Under the pieces are notes generated by a model. It made no database searches. It saw nothing but the letters and a program-made list of their open reading frames with translations, and was not told the DNA's origin. The position numbers and the translations under genes are program-made. This document shows positions 42,889 to 55,103 of a stretch of DNA of 64,000 nt, in pieces (within the stretch, counting starts at the first letter, position 1; every line of letters begins with the position of its first letter). The DNA comes from Pinus tabuliformis (lineage: Eukaryota > Streptophyta > Pinopsida > Pinales > Pinaceae), in assembly GCA_031772625.1 (NCBI GenBank), contig CM062817.1, positions 891,732,184-891,796,183 on the forward strand, in the 5' to 3' direction.

Positions 42889-45800
42889 ATGAGTAATCAA
42901 GAAAGCATGGATCCATTAGACCACCAATCTTTGATGGGAGAAATTTTGTTTATTGGAAGATAAGAACCACAACCTATCTACAGTCACTTGGAACAGATGT
43001 CTAGGAAATCGTGGAAGGAGGATATACATTTCCATTAGCAATTCCTACAAATACGTCAGGTAAAAAGCAATATGAAACCAATACCAGGGCTGTCAATACA
43101 TTATTGGGAAGTCTGTCACAATCAGAGTTTGTCAAAGTTATGTAGCTCAAATCAACCAAAGAAATATGGGACAAAATTTTTCTAAGCTATGAGGGAGACT
43201 CTCATGTAAAACGTGCTGAATTGCAAACTCTCAGAATTCAATATGAAACTCTTAAGATGCACAATGATGAAAGTATAGCTAGTTACTTCTTACGTATATA
43301 TGAGGTTGTTAGTTGCATGAAGAATCTGGGTGAAGAGATAAAGGAAGTTACCTTAATTGAGAAAGTTTTAAGATCCTTGTCTGCTAAATTTGAATCAAAA
43401 GTATCTGCCATAGAAGAAAAATAGGATCTACAGACTATCACTATGACACAGCTTCACGAAATCTTAACTGCCTTTGAGATGAAAAAAGGAAGCCCATCAG
43501 ATATAAGAGAAGCCACATTTAAAGCTTCAGCAAAAGGAAAGGAAGAACTCAATGAATCAAGACATATTTAAGAAGAAGAAGATGAAGTAAACTTTGTCAA
43601 GAAGCTTCAACGGGGTTCTGGAAGATTTAGAGGTAAACTACCTTTCAAATGTTTTGCCTGTGGTAGAGTCGGTCATTATGCTGTCAAATGTCCCCATAAA
43701 GATAAATATGATAAAGGGAAGGAATCTGCAAAATGGAATAGAAAACAAAGTTTAAGTAAAAAGAGTTACTATACTCATGAAGATAGTGATGGTTTATCAA
43801 ATATTGATGAAGATGAAAATAGTAATGACTATAGACTTCTAATGGCTTATGAAGATGTTAATTTTTGGGATACTTTAGAAGAAGATGACCTTCATGAAGA
43901 AATCTCTAAACTTAAAATCTGTTTAGAAGAAAAGAATATGATTATAGATACCTTGACATACCAACTCGTTGGAAGAGAAAAACACAATGAAAAACTAGAA
44001 TGTGAAATTGTGGGTCTAAGAAAGGATCTTGAGAAAACAAAATCTCTCAATCTTAGATTTGCTAGAGGATCAAAAACCTTAAATGAAATTATCAAAGTGC
44101 AGCGTTCTCCTCTGATAAAGAAAGGTCTTGGATATACTGAAGAAGCATCTCAATCAAAGAAGCCGTCAACCTCCACTAAAAGCTATCTTGATGCAGCAAA
44201 GAATAGTGAAGAATATGACAATCATCAACAAAGGCATAAAGCATATCACCAGGTAAATCAGGCTCAATTTGCTTCAAGGATGAACAGAAGCCACAACCAA
44301 GCTCAGGTAAATCATACTCAATTTTCTTCAAAGATGAATATCAATAGAAACCACAATCACTAGGTCAATAGATTTGATAATCACAGGAACTTCTTTAATG
44401 GTCAATGTTTCTTATGTCATAATTTTGGACACAAAGCTGCTCAATGTGTTGCTTACAAAACCATCATGACTAGAGAAGCACAAAATCAAAGGAATGTGAT
44501 AGGGATCAAGAAAAGTTCCTATAATAACTTTTCTCTTCTTGAAAATGAAATAGAATGCTCAACCTGTAACAACTTTGGCCATGAAGAATCTAAATGCAGG
44601 AGTAAATTTCGGCAAATATCTCAAAAGGAGTAAACTTCATTAAATCCCAAAATATGGAGAAAGAAAGAACCTCAAATAGAAAGATGTGGTATAGCCTTGT
44701 ATGCAGAAGGACAAGAAAATCAGTGGTACATTGACAGTGGATGCTCAAAACACATGAGAGGTGACAAAGAAAAACTTCATTCATATAATTCCTTAGAAAA
44801 GGAAAATAATGTCTCATTTAACAATGACACTCCTGCTGTGATAAAAGGTAAAGGCTCTATTTTCTTGAAAGAACAGGTTAAAGATGGGAATGTTATGTAT
44901 GTAGATGGTCTAAAACATAACCTGTTGAGTGTCAATCAAATGTGTGATCAAGGAAATGAAGTGGTGTTTCGATCAAACAGATGTGTTGTTCGTGAGCTTG
45001 ATACAGTAGAAACTGTGATCAAAGGTACAAGAACTCCAAACAACTTATACATACTCAAGGGAGGACAAAAACAATGCCATCTAAGCAAAAATGATGAAAA
45101 CTGGCTATGGCACAGAAGATTGGGACATATAAGCTTTTCTCAAATAAGAAAAGCATGCAGATTCCAGGCTGTTCATGATCTTCCAGATATCAGCATTCGT
45201 GAAAATACAATATGAAAACCATGTCAATTCAGTAAGCAAACCAGAGCTCACTTCATTGAAAAAGAAGGGTCAACTAGTAATCCTCTTGAACTTGTTCATA
45301 CTGATTTATGTGGACCATCAAGGAAAAAGTCACCTCGTGGAGAAGAATACTTTATATTGTTCATTGATGATTTTTCCAGAATGTGTTGGATAGGTATTCT
45401 AAAGCATAAAGATGAAGCATTTGAAAAGTTAAAAGCCTTCAAAGCTTTGGTTGAAAATGAATCAGATCGCAAAATCAAATGCCTCAGATCTGATCAAGGA
45501 GGGGAATTTACCTTGGATGAATTCTTTTACTTTTGTGAATAACATGGAATAAAAAGGTAGTTCTCCACTGCAAGGACTCCTCAACAAAATGGAGTGGTAG
45601 AAAGAATGAACAAAACTGTTCAACAAATGGCTTGAGCTATGCTAGATGATTCTGTAACTCCTGCAGCCTTCTAGGGTGAAGCTACATTCGCCACTATAAC
45701 TATTCTCAACCAAGAAAATGTTCGGGTAAACAACACTCAAACTCCACATGAACTCTGGTATGGTAAGAAGTAAAATAATTTAAAGTCTTTGGAAGCAAAT

Positions 45801-47754
45801 GCTATATCAAAAGGATTGATGAAATAATTGGTAAGTTTGAGCCCAGAGTAGATGAAGGTATTCTTCTTGGTTACTCTTCTTGAAGTAAAAGATATAAATC
45901 TTATAATAAAAGACTTGGGAAAATTGTTGAAAGTATTGATGTTGTAGTTGATGAAGCATGCAAAAATCTAAAACAGATAAAAACTGAAGATTATGACAAT
46001 GAAGAAGATGGGGATTATTTTCCCACATCAAATCAAAATGATTTTGAAGAAGAAACAAATGAAGCACCAGAAGAAGAGATAATGGTAGAAGAAAGACTCC
46101 TTCTAGGTATGTTTAGAAAAATCATCTAGAAACTCAAATTTTAGGGAAAAAAGAGGCAGGTGTATAGACAATAAGAACTATTACAGAAACCTCAAGCTAT
46201 CTAGCATTACTATCCTCCACCAAACCTCAAAATGTAAATGAAGCGTGCAAAGATGAATGTTGGGTCAAGGCCATGAATGAAGAACTTGAGCAAATTGAAA
46301 AGAATAATACTTGGGAATTAGTTCCTAGACCTCATGATAAGAATATCATAGGAATTAAATGGATATTCAAAAACAAGCTGAATGAAAATGAAGAAGTTAT
46401 TAGAAACACGGTCAAACTTGTTTGTAAAGGATATGCTCAACAAGAAGGTATAGATTTTGAAGAAACTTTTGCACCTGTTGCTAGACTTGAAGCCATAAGG
46501 ATGTTTCTTGCTCTTTCTAGTTTTCAGAAATTCAAAGTATACCAAATGGATGTAAAATCTACCTTCCTTAATGGAGACATAGAAGAAGAAGTCTATATTT
46601 AACAACCAGAAGGACTCATCCTTGGAAATGATGCAAAACTTGTATGCAAATTCAGAAAGGCTCTCTATGGTCTAAAATAGGCTCTAAGGGCCTGGTATTA
46701 CCATCTTGAAAAATATCTCCACCAACAGGGTTTTTCAAAGGGGTCAGCAGATAGCAATCTATATACAAAGATTGACACTGATAAATTGCTAATAATTGTT
46801 GTTTATGTTGATGATATCATTTTTGGCAGCGAATCCATGAGTCAGAATTTTGCTTCAATAATGCAGCAAGAATTTGAAATGTCCTTGCTTCGTGAGCTTA
46901 CCTATTTTCTTGGTCTACAAGTTCAACAAAATAAAGATGGTATTTTTCTTTCACAAACCAAATATCTCAAACAGATCTTGAAAAAGTACGTCATGGAAGA
47001 TTCTAAACTAGTATGTACCCCAATGGTAACAGGATGCAATCTCAGCTCAAATGATGAATCAATAGTAGTACATCAACCAACTTACAGATCCATGATTGGC
47101 AGCATGCTTTATCTGACAGGTACTCGACCTGAAATCATGCATGCAGTAGGAATAGTTGGACTATTCCAAGCAAATCCAAAGGAATCACACCTTCAGGCAG
47201 TCAAAAGGATTTTCAAGTATCTTCAAGGAACACAGAACTTTGATTTAGGGTATCCTAGAGATACAGATCTTACTGTTCATGCATATATAGATGCAGATTA
47301 GGCAGGAAGTGTTGATGATAGAAAAAGCACTAGTGGTGGTGCATTCTATATGGGTTCTAGGTTAGTGTCTTGGTTCAACAAGAAACAAAGTTCAATTGCA
47401 TTATCTACAGCTGAAGCAGAATATGTGGCTGTTGCATCTTGCTGCACACAACTACTTTGGATGATGCAAACCTTGCAAGACATTCAGATCACATGTACTC
47501 CACCCATCTCCATTCTATGTGATAATACAAGTGCCATCAGTATTTCAAAGAATCCAGTCATGCACTCCAAGACCAAGCACATACCCATCAAATATCATTT
47601 TCTACGTGAACAAGTGCTTGAACAAAAGGTAAAATTGGAGTATGTTCCCTCCAAAGAACATGTTGCTTATATATTCACTAAACCACTGCCCAGAGAGACA
47701 TTTGAACATCTCAGACAAAATATGGGATTAGTTGTTGCATCATCCTATTGTTAG
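42889..47754 (+). pseudogene. CopF gag-pol (Sirevirus type)
   Basis: Gag begins at the ATG at 42,889. It shows the gag core with LQTLRIQYETLKMHNDES (43,221), a zinc knuckle CFACGRVGHYAVKCP (43,650), the charged coiled coil (43,880-44,100) and further knuckles CFLCHNFGHKAAQC (44,408) and CSTCNNFGHEESKC (44,560). Then protease YIDSGCSKHMRGD (44,727), pre-integrase WLWHRRLGHISF (45,104), integrase LVHTDLCGPSRKK-type (45,290), RT with [14 protein letters not shown] (46,560) and VVYVDDIIFG (46,798), and RNase H with LSTAEAEYVAVA (47,400), ending at 47,754. The long gag with coiled coil and extra knuckles marks the Sirevirus lineage. Fossil, several breaks. Confidence 0.88.
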
Positions 47755-48659
47755 ATCCTATTTTTCAGAGAAATGTTGTTATACGCGAGTTTCATGAAGC
47801 GTAGTTGCGTACATACACGGGTTTCTGTGGGCACAATCACGTATATGTTGGTTTGAGTAAAAGCAATAGGTTAGGCTTAGAAAAAGGGGTCTGATATGGT
47901 TTTGTCAATTATCTGATCTATTTGATGATTGTTGCAATCTGCTGATAAATGTGGAAATATGTTGGTCCTCATAAGTTGTTGATAACTTGATGTATATCTG
48001 ATTGATGATGATTACTTGATATTTATTTTGATATATGCAATAATCGGATTTGATAGTGAACATTTGGCACAGGTTTAGGGGGAGCATATGCTTCTAATAA
48101 TGCATTGTTGGCATTATCTTAGAATATCTTGGTACAGATCCGCCTAATTGTTTTGATTCAGGTGACTCTTTTGATGATGGAAATATATAGGCTGTTGATG
48201 CTCATGTTGCTGATGGTGCAGATCATATATGGTGTGTGATAGTTGCTGATGACTATCATGGTCTTGTTTAGATCAGTTTTCCTCACTATAAATGTCATGT
48301 ATATCATTTAATGTAAAGGTCATAAAAATACCTAATTTGTAACCCCACTATGCATGGGGTGGATGAGTCAAATTTGGTATATCCCCACTTGGTTGGGAGA
48401 TGGATGTATGAGTCTTTGGTGATAGGAAGGTCATTGGCGATGTATATATAGATTCATGTTATTCTTTTAGAAAATATTTTTGCAGACTTTGCTTGTGCTC
48501 AAGGGGAGCATAGACTCAATCATGGGAACTCAATCAATACATTTCAGCATATCAGAAAATTTAGCATGTACTCAGGGGGAGCATGACCCTTTTCCCTTGA
48601 TGTCAAAGGGGGAGAGTGACTTGGTGTTGTTGTTGCCATCAAGTCCAAAGGGGGATATT
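47755..48659 (+). other. CopF 3' untranslated region with several polypurine tracts
   Basis: No gene supported. Purine runs of the AGGGGGAGCAT type occur at about 48,077, 48,499, 48,574, 48,606 and 48,645 (CCAAAGGGGGATATT, directly before the LTR). Repeated polypurine tracts before the 3' LTR are a known Sirevirus feature. Sirevirus env-like genes can lie here, but none is seen. Confidence 0.7.
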
Positions 48660-48901
48660 TTTGACATTATAATATAGGTGTTGTCCTTGATGGCAACTCA
48701 CTCAGATCAAAGATCACAGTACAGCAAGTTAACAACAAAGAATTACAGATCAAACTACGCAGAATGAAGAAAGAGAGGTATACGCAGGTTCACCTTGATC
48801 AAGCTACGTATACACATAGGTTCACTGTATACAAGTCGCGTATACGTACACACACACTTTCACAGAAGGAAAAACGTGTATATGTTGGAAAACTAAGCTT
48901 T

Positions 48902-49051
48902 TGGTCCGTGGTATTTGGTCTAAGGTATTTTGACCCATGGTATTGGTCCAAGGTATTTGGTCTGAGGTATTGACCCTAGGTATTTGATCCAAGGTATTGG
49001 TCCTAAGTGGTTTTGGTCCATGGTATTGAGAAAGGCCTAAAACTATAAAAG
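48902..49051 (+). promoter_or_regulatory. GGTCC repeats and TATA box, CopF 3' LTR
   Basis: Second copy of the repeat block (48,902-49,028) with CTATAAAAG at 49,043-49,051, nearly identical to the 5' LTR. Confidence 0.6.
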
Positions 49052-49110
49052 GAGGAGAAGATCATTAGGCCATGTGTGCAAGTATCGAATATCTGATGAA
49101 CTGTGAGATC

Positions 49111-50290
49111 TGTAGAAATTTTGAATAATTTAACACATATTCAATGGAGATTATCCTGATCATGTACTATTGCGGAAAACATACACAATACATAAGCTCC
49201 TCTCCGTTGATCATCAATATAGCAGCATCAATAACAATAAAACATCAAGAGCATTCACACATTAACACAGTATGTATCCCGGGGAAAGCATCTCGCTAAA
49301 AACCCCAACTATCTGTATATTAATGATTGAGTCATGTAACATTACACAACATAATACTTCTCACAAGTATCTCCACCTCTGTTACACACAATACAACTCA
49401 GATCTGATCTCCAAATCTCTTCCACTGCTTGCATGCCTCCACTGCTCAATACCTGCTCAAGAACTGATGAGAATGGCTCACCAAACTCGTTTTTCACCTG
49501 CAAAATAGTCACTCACACTTTGTTGGATGTGAGCACAAGCTATAATGTGGGAAAATACGTGAGCAAAATCATTGGCATACTCAATCCCTTGATTGTGCAA
49601 GATCTGGTGCACAACTATAGTCACAACTGATAGCAATATGATTCTCTACCACCTGTCCCTGTTGAACTGAACATGCAATGAAATGCAACTGAGTTAACTG
49701 ATGTATTCATTAGTTGTATTATGAGTTAATAACTTGTGAATTAATTAGTAACTAATTCACCCAACTCATCTCTAGTCTATTTGCTAGTTAGACTAAATAC
49801 AACCAGTTTAACAAAGCTAAACTGAACACAACTCCATCAACTCCACAATCAACTCCACCAAACTCAACTGATTGAGTTCTAACTGAAGTCATGCATGCAA
49901 CAACTCAACTGACTCATAAGAAAAACGTATTTCCTTCTGACAGCTGCATGTGCCACCTCTGTAGCTCAAACTGAAGTGCTCCAAGAGAATAAGATTAAGT
50001 TTATAGTCCAAATATTATTGTGAGATAATAATATTTGACTTTTCTATTTTTTGACAGCCAGTCTAAAAATAGACTTTGATCACTCACACTGTGATCACTC
50101 ACACTTTCATCAAAAATAGAATTCCATCTATTTTTTCCCAACTTGATCAATCATCCATAAACAGCAACCTGCAATCCATAGACATGATCCATATGTCTAA
50201 AAATAGATTTGCGCCAAAAATAGCTTGCGGGCCCACTTAGTGAAGGCGACTCTTTTCAATAAGCTCCATCATCTTGTTGCAATCTCAACA
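49111..50290 (-). repeat. CopG 3' LTR (1,180 bp)
   Basis: Plus-strand ends TGTAGAAATTTTGAATAATT and GCAATCTCAACA. The minus strand has a purine tract GAGAGGGAGTG directly before it (50,291-50,301). Confidence 0.92.
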
Positions 50291-53281
50291 CTCCCTCTCG
50301 ACAAGATATGGATTATCAGCAACCCCTATCTTGCCTCGGTGGTACTCGAATTTGCTCCTGGTGAGAGCCTTCGTCAGAATATCAGCATCCTGATCCTCCG
50401 TTGGAATGTATGAAAGCAACATGATCCTCCGCTGCACACAATCTCTGATATTATGGTACCTAATGTGCTTGGACCTGAACAAACCGACCAGGATCATCCT
50501 CATCCACACAGATCTCTGCTTCCTGCTGTACCAAGAAACTATTGTCGATCCGATACTGAAGACCCCTCCTGATGTGCTCTTTCTGTCCGTTGGGCTCCCT
50601 ACCCAATCTACATCCGTGAAGCCACATAGCTTCACCTCATCCTCCTGTCTGTACCACAAACCATATCCTGATGTGCCTCTCAAGTAGCGCAATACATGCT
50701 TGCCCGCCTTCCAGAAGAGCTTGGTAGGCTTAACCATAGCTTGTGAACGCTGGTTAACTGCATAGCATATATCAGGTCGTGTATTGACCAAATACATCAG
50801 CGACCCCACCAACTGTCGATAAACAGTGGCATCCACTTCTTCTCCCGAAGTGGCATCCTCCTTCCTCCAACCTCTAGGAAGAGGAGTATCAACAGGTTTA
50901 CAGCCATGCATGTTGAACTTCTCCAGTATCTCCCGAGCATACTTGCCCTGAGAAACAAACAGTCCACCACTGCGCTGCCATATTTCCAATCCCAGGAAAT
51001 AGTGAAGGAGGCCCAAATCCTTCATCTCAAACTCTGTAGCAAGATCCTTCTTGCATGACAGTATCAACATCTCATCACCCGTTAGAATCAAATCATCAAC
51101 ATACAGTACAATGATAAGCAAGTTACCCTCCACCACAATCTGGTATAGGTTAGGATCCGCCTCGCTCTTGGAGAATCTAAGTCCTATGAAATAACTGTCT
51201 ATCCGTGTGTACCAAGCACGTGGTGCTTGCTTCAACCCATACAGCGCTCTCTTGAGCCTGCACACATGCGACTCGCTGCTGAAGAATTCAAAGCCTTCGG
51301 GTTGCTCAATGTACACCTCCTCCTCAATGACTCCGTTGAGGAACGCAGTCTTCACATCCATCTGATGAATGTGCCATCCCATCTGCACTGAGAGAGCAAG
51401 AATCGTCCGTATGGAAGAATACCTTGCGACAGGTGCAAAGGTCTCCTCATAATCGATCCCCTTAATCTGTGAAAAGCCTCGGGCAACAAATCTTGCCTTG
51501 TACTTCTCCACACTCCCGTCAGCTGCCTGCTTAACTTTGTAGATCCATCTCGAACCCACCACTGGTTTCCCTTCCAGTCTAGGAACCATCTCCCATGCAC
51601 TGTTTCTGACAATAGAATCATACTCTTCCACCATGGCGTCTACCCATGCGGGATCCTCCACAGCTTCCTTGAAAGAGGATGGCTCAGTCACAACACACTT
51701 GCTCATAAGAGCCATGTATCCAGTGTACCGATCAGGTGACTGTCTCTGCCTGCATTGGGCTGTAGGTGGTCCTACAACTTTCTCTGCATCTTGAGCCAGT
51801 CGCTCAACTTCTGTCAAGCGCTTTCGCCCTCTGATGGGTGGCGCTGCATGAGTGGTATCTTCCACTCCATGAACCTCGTCCTGTGGCTGATCCACGTCCT
51901 GAAGCTCATCATTAGGAACTAATAGCTCCTCATCTGCATGCAAGTGTAGCTCCCTCTCAAGCGAACACTTCATGGCTTTCTCCTCCTGAAATTTTATATC
52001 CCGTCGCACAACAGTTTTACCATTGTCTGGCAAATACACACGATAGTTGTGGGGCGTATCAGTGTACCCCACAAATATCCCAACCTCTGCGGTCGGCTCC
52101 AACTTCTTCCTGGCATCCTTCGTCACATGCATGTAAACGTTAGCACCAAAAATCCTCAAATGAGAAAGATCAGGCTTCTTACCAGAATAAGTCTCCTCAG
52201 GTGTACTCATGCCAAGTATCCTATGAGGACAACGGTTCTGCACATAAACTGCTGTATTGCATGCTTCCGCCCACAAGTGAAGGGGTAGGCCCTGATCATG
52301 CAACATTGCTCGTGCAGCACCCACAATCGTTCTGTTCTTCCGCTCAACTACCCCGTTCTGCTGTGGGTTATGGGGAGCTATGAGCTCTCTATGAATCCCT
52401 TCTGCGTTGCAGAAATCCTTGAACTCGTCCGAGATGTATTCACCACAATTATTGCTCCTAAGAGCCTTCACCTTCTTCCCCGACTCCTTCTCGACCAGTG
52501 CTTTGAATTCACAGAACTTTGAATATGTCTCGCTCTTCTTCTGCATGAAGAAGATCCAGCACTTACGAGAGAAATCATCAACAAAAATCACATAATACCT
52601 ATGTTTTGCTGTCGAAGAAACTGAGAAAGGTCCACACACGTCTGTGTGAATTCTCTCAAGGATCGTCGTGGCGCGACTATCCTTCTCGTGAAAGGTGGCT
52701 TTCACAAACTTCCCCAAAGTACACCCCTTGCACTGATCTGACTGCACAAGTGTGCCTTTAGGAAGCCCTGTAGTGATCTGCTGCAGTATCTTCAAGGCTC
52801 CATGGTGAAGGTGACCCAATCTCCTGTGCCACAACTCGCCATCATCCCGGCTCACCAATCCTTCTGCCTTGCTTGCCATTGCTGCGCATCCATCTACATG
52901 CAACTGATAAAGGTTCCTCACTCGAACCCCTATCTTCCGGGTCTCACTAGTTGTCTTGCTGCGCAGGAAGGCCTTTCCCTCGCTGAAAACAACATCATAC
53001 CCCTTGTCTTCTAACATCGCCACTGAGATGAGATTCTTCTTCAATCCTGGAACATGCATGACTTCCTTCAATACAAAGGGTTTACCAGACTCCCTCTCAA
53101 AGGAAATGGTACCGATACCGGTCGCACTGTATCTACCATCATCGCCCATCTCGATGTGCACTCCAAGATCATTGTCCTCCAGATCAGAGAACAAATCTCT
53201 ATCTCCCGTCATGTGAAAAGATGCACCACTGTCCAAGAACCACACTGATCCCATCACACTTGAAACCAAGCATGCGATCAA
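50285..53281 (-). CDS. CopG Pol polyprotein (998 codons)
   Basis: Single open frame. Protease motif FLDSGASFHMTG at residues 15-26; pre-integrase WHRRLGHLHH at 151; integrase with HTDVCGPF at 212, FVDDFSRKCW at 233 and PHNPQQNGVVERK at 303; RT with MDVKTAFLNG at 641 and LYVDDLIL at 726; RNase H from FTDVDW at 888 to the C-terminal VEREC. The order protease-integrase-RT-RNase H defines Ty1/copia. The frame runs into the first bases of the 3' LTR, as copia frames often do. Part of a broken element; not a host gene. Confidence 0.88.
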   Translation of the reverse strand: MIACLVSSVMGSVWFLDSGASFHMTGDRDLFSDLEDNDLGVHIEMGDDGRYSATGIGTISFERESGKPFVLKEVMHVPGLKKNLISVAMLEDKGYDVVFSEGKAFLRSKTTSETRKIGVRVRNLYQLHVDGCAAMASKAEGLVSRDDGELWHRRLGHLHHGALKILQQITTGLPKGTLVQSDQCKGCTLGKFVKATFHEKDSRATTILERIHTDVCGPFSVSSTAKHRYYVIFVDDFSRKCWIFFMQKKSETYSKFCEFKALVEKESGKKVKALRSNNCGEYISDEFKDFCNAEGIHRELIAPHNPQQNGVVERKNRTIVGAARAMLHDQGLPLHLWAEACNTAVYVQNRCPHRILGMSTPEETYSGKKPDLSHLRIFGANVYMHVTKDARKKLEPTAEVGIFVGYTDTPHNYRVYLPDNGKTVVRRDIKFQEEKAMKCSLERELHLHADEELLVPNDELQDVDQPQDEVHGVEDTTHAAPPIRGRKRLTEVERLAQDAEKVVGPPTAQCRQRQSPDRYTGYMALMSKCVVTEPSSFKEAVEDPAWVDAMVEEYDSIVRNSAWEMVPRLEGKPVVGSRWIYKVKQAADGSVEKYKARFVARGFSQIKGIDYEETFAPVARYSSIRTILALSVQMGWHIHQMDVKTAFLNGVIEEEVYIEQPEGFEFFSSESHVCRLKRALYGLKQAPRAWYTRIDSYFIGLRFSKSEADPNLYQIVVEGNLLIIVLYVDDLILTGDEMLILSCKKDLATEFEMKDLGLLHYFLGLEIWQRSGGLFVSQGKYAREILEKFNMHGCKPVDTPLPRGWRKEDATSGEEVDATVYRQLVGSLMYLVNTRPDICYAVNQRSQAMVKPTKLFWKAGKHVLRYLRGTSGYGLWYRQEDEVKLCGFTDVDWVGSPTDRKSTSGGVFSIGSTIVSWYSRKQRSVWMRMILVGLFRSKHIRYHNIRDCVQRRIMLLSYIPTEDQDADILTKALTRSKFEYHRGKIGVADNPYLVEREC

Positions 53282-53299
53282 TGAAAAATCAAGCTCAAA

Positions 53300-53746
53300 C
53301 TAAGAAGCTAAGGCCTCTCCCCCTGCAGATCCAACAACTTGCTTGTTCTTCTTCTTCTGCGGACAATTTGTGGCATAGTGTCCGTGCTGTTGACAGTGAA
53401 AACACTTCACCTTGGACATATCCTGCTTCTTGCCTTTTGCACCAGACTGAGAAGCTTTCTTGCTCTTCCCTTTCTTTGCTTTGGCAGCCAAAGCGCAATT
53501 CTCTTCATCAGATACCTTTGATGAAGATCCATTCTCACCTTTATTGTTTCTGAGTTTATCCTTGAGCGCCAGGTCGCTCATGCTTTGGAATAACATTTGA
53601 AATCCGTTGAAAGACATTTTCAACAACACTGCTGCAAATTCGAATTTCCACCAGCGCCAACTCAACCGCTTCCGATCTAGAATTCGTGAGAACACAATAT
53701 TTCTCGTACAGAGATTGACTGTATGGGCATTCACCAGATATATCAC
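53300..53746 (-). pseudogene. CopG gag remnant with zinc knuckle
   Basis: Minus-strand frame with a basic region and a CCHC knuckle CFHCQQHGHYATNC, just upstream of the pol frame. Shorter than a usual copia gag. Fossil. Confidence 0.78.
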
Positions 53747-53850
53747 CTTCCAAAGGAAGGATGAATCCAGAGGCTACCTGGCCCGATTACAGACTCTGCC
53801 TGAAGAAATAGAATGTAAACACTTCCTGAATAGTAGATCTGATGATCAAC

Positions 53851-53906
53851 AGCTCTGATACCATGTAGAAACTTTTTCTACAATTATCTAGCTCGCTCCG
53901 ATACCA
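53851..53906 (-). other. CopG primer-binding site, present twice
   Basis: On the minus strand the 5' LTR end is followed by TACATGGTATCGGAGC. About 40 bp further on, TTTCTACATGGTATCAGAGCT repeats the last LTR bases plus a primer site. The second copy matches the standard copia TGGTATCAGAGC better than the one touching the LTR. Confidence 0.8.
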
Positions 53907-55103
53907 TGTAGAAATTTTGAATAATTTAACACATATTCAATGGAGATTATCCTGATCATGTACTATTGCGGAAAACATACACAATACATAAGCTCCTCTA
54001 CGTTGATCATCAATATAGCAGCATCAATAACAATAAAACATCAAGAGCATTCACACATTAACACAATATGTATCCCGGGGAAAGCATCTCGCTAAAAACC
54101 CCAACTATCTGTATATTAATGATTGAGTCATGTAACATTACACAGCATAATACTTCTCACAAGTATCTCCACCTCTGTTACACACAATACAGCTCAGATC
54201 TGATCTCCAAATCTCTTCCACTGCTTGCCTGCCTCCACTGCTCAATACCTGCTCAAGAACTGATGAGAATGGCTCACCAAACTCGTTTTTCACCTGCAAA
54301 ATAGTCACTCACACTTTGTTGGACGCGAGCACAATCTATAATGTGGGCAAATACGTGAGCAAACTCATTGGCATACTCAATCCCTTGATTGTGCAAGATC
54401 TGGTGCACAACTATAGTCACAACTGATAGCAATCTGATTCTCTACCACCTGTCCCTGTTGAACTGAACATGCACTGACATGCAACTGAGTTAACTGATGT
54501 ATTCATTAGTTGTATTATGAGTTAATAACTTGTGAATTAATTAATAACTAATTCACCCAACTCATCTTTAGTCTATTTTCCAGTTAGACTAAATACAACC
54601 AGTTTAACAAAGCTAAACTGAACACAACTCCATCAACTCCACAATCAACTCCACCAAACTCAACTGATTGAGTTCTAACTGAAGCCATGCATGCAACAAC
54701 TCAACTGACTCATAAGAAAAGCGTATTTCCTTCTGACAGCTGCATGTGCCACCTCTGTAGCTCAAACTGAAGTGCTCCAAGAGAATAAGATTAAGTTTAT
54801 AGTCCAAATATTATTGTGAGATAATAATATTTGACTTTTCTATTTTTTGACAGCCAGTCTAAAAATAGACTTTGATCACTCACACTGTGATCACTCACAC
54901 TTTCATCAAAAATAGAAGTCCATCTATTTTTTCCCAACTTGATCAATCATCCATAAACAACAACCTGCAATCCATAGACATGATCCATATGTCTAAAAAT
55001 AGACATAGTCTAAAAATAGATTTGCGCCAAAAATAGCCTGCGGGCCCACTTAGTGAAGGCGACTCTTTTCACTAAGCTCCATCATCTTGTTGCAATCTCA
55101 ACA
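53907..55103 (-). repeat. CopG 5' LTR (1,197 bp)
   Basis: Matches 49,111-50,290 at about 98% by eye. Carries an extra 17-bp ATAGACATAGTCTAAAA-type repeat near 55,000. Confidence 0.92.

Larger units (their letters stand above)
49111..55103 (-). mobile_element. CopG: youngest copia, inserted in the CopF 3' LTR
   Basis: Exact AGATC target duplication (49,106-49,110 and 55,104-55,108). 3' LTR 49,111-50,290, a polyprotein frame on the minus strand, gag, primer site and 5' LTR 53,907-55,103. The LTRs are about 98% identical by eye, apart from a 17-bp length difference, so this is by far the most recent insertion. It keeps one 998-codon pol frame but is not whole; I count only a few breaks. Confidence 0.92.

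Noticed and set aside
50285-53281. 998-codon ORF as a host gene
   Set aside because: Complete copia domain order between matching LTRs with a target duplication.
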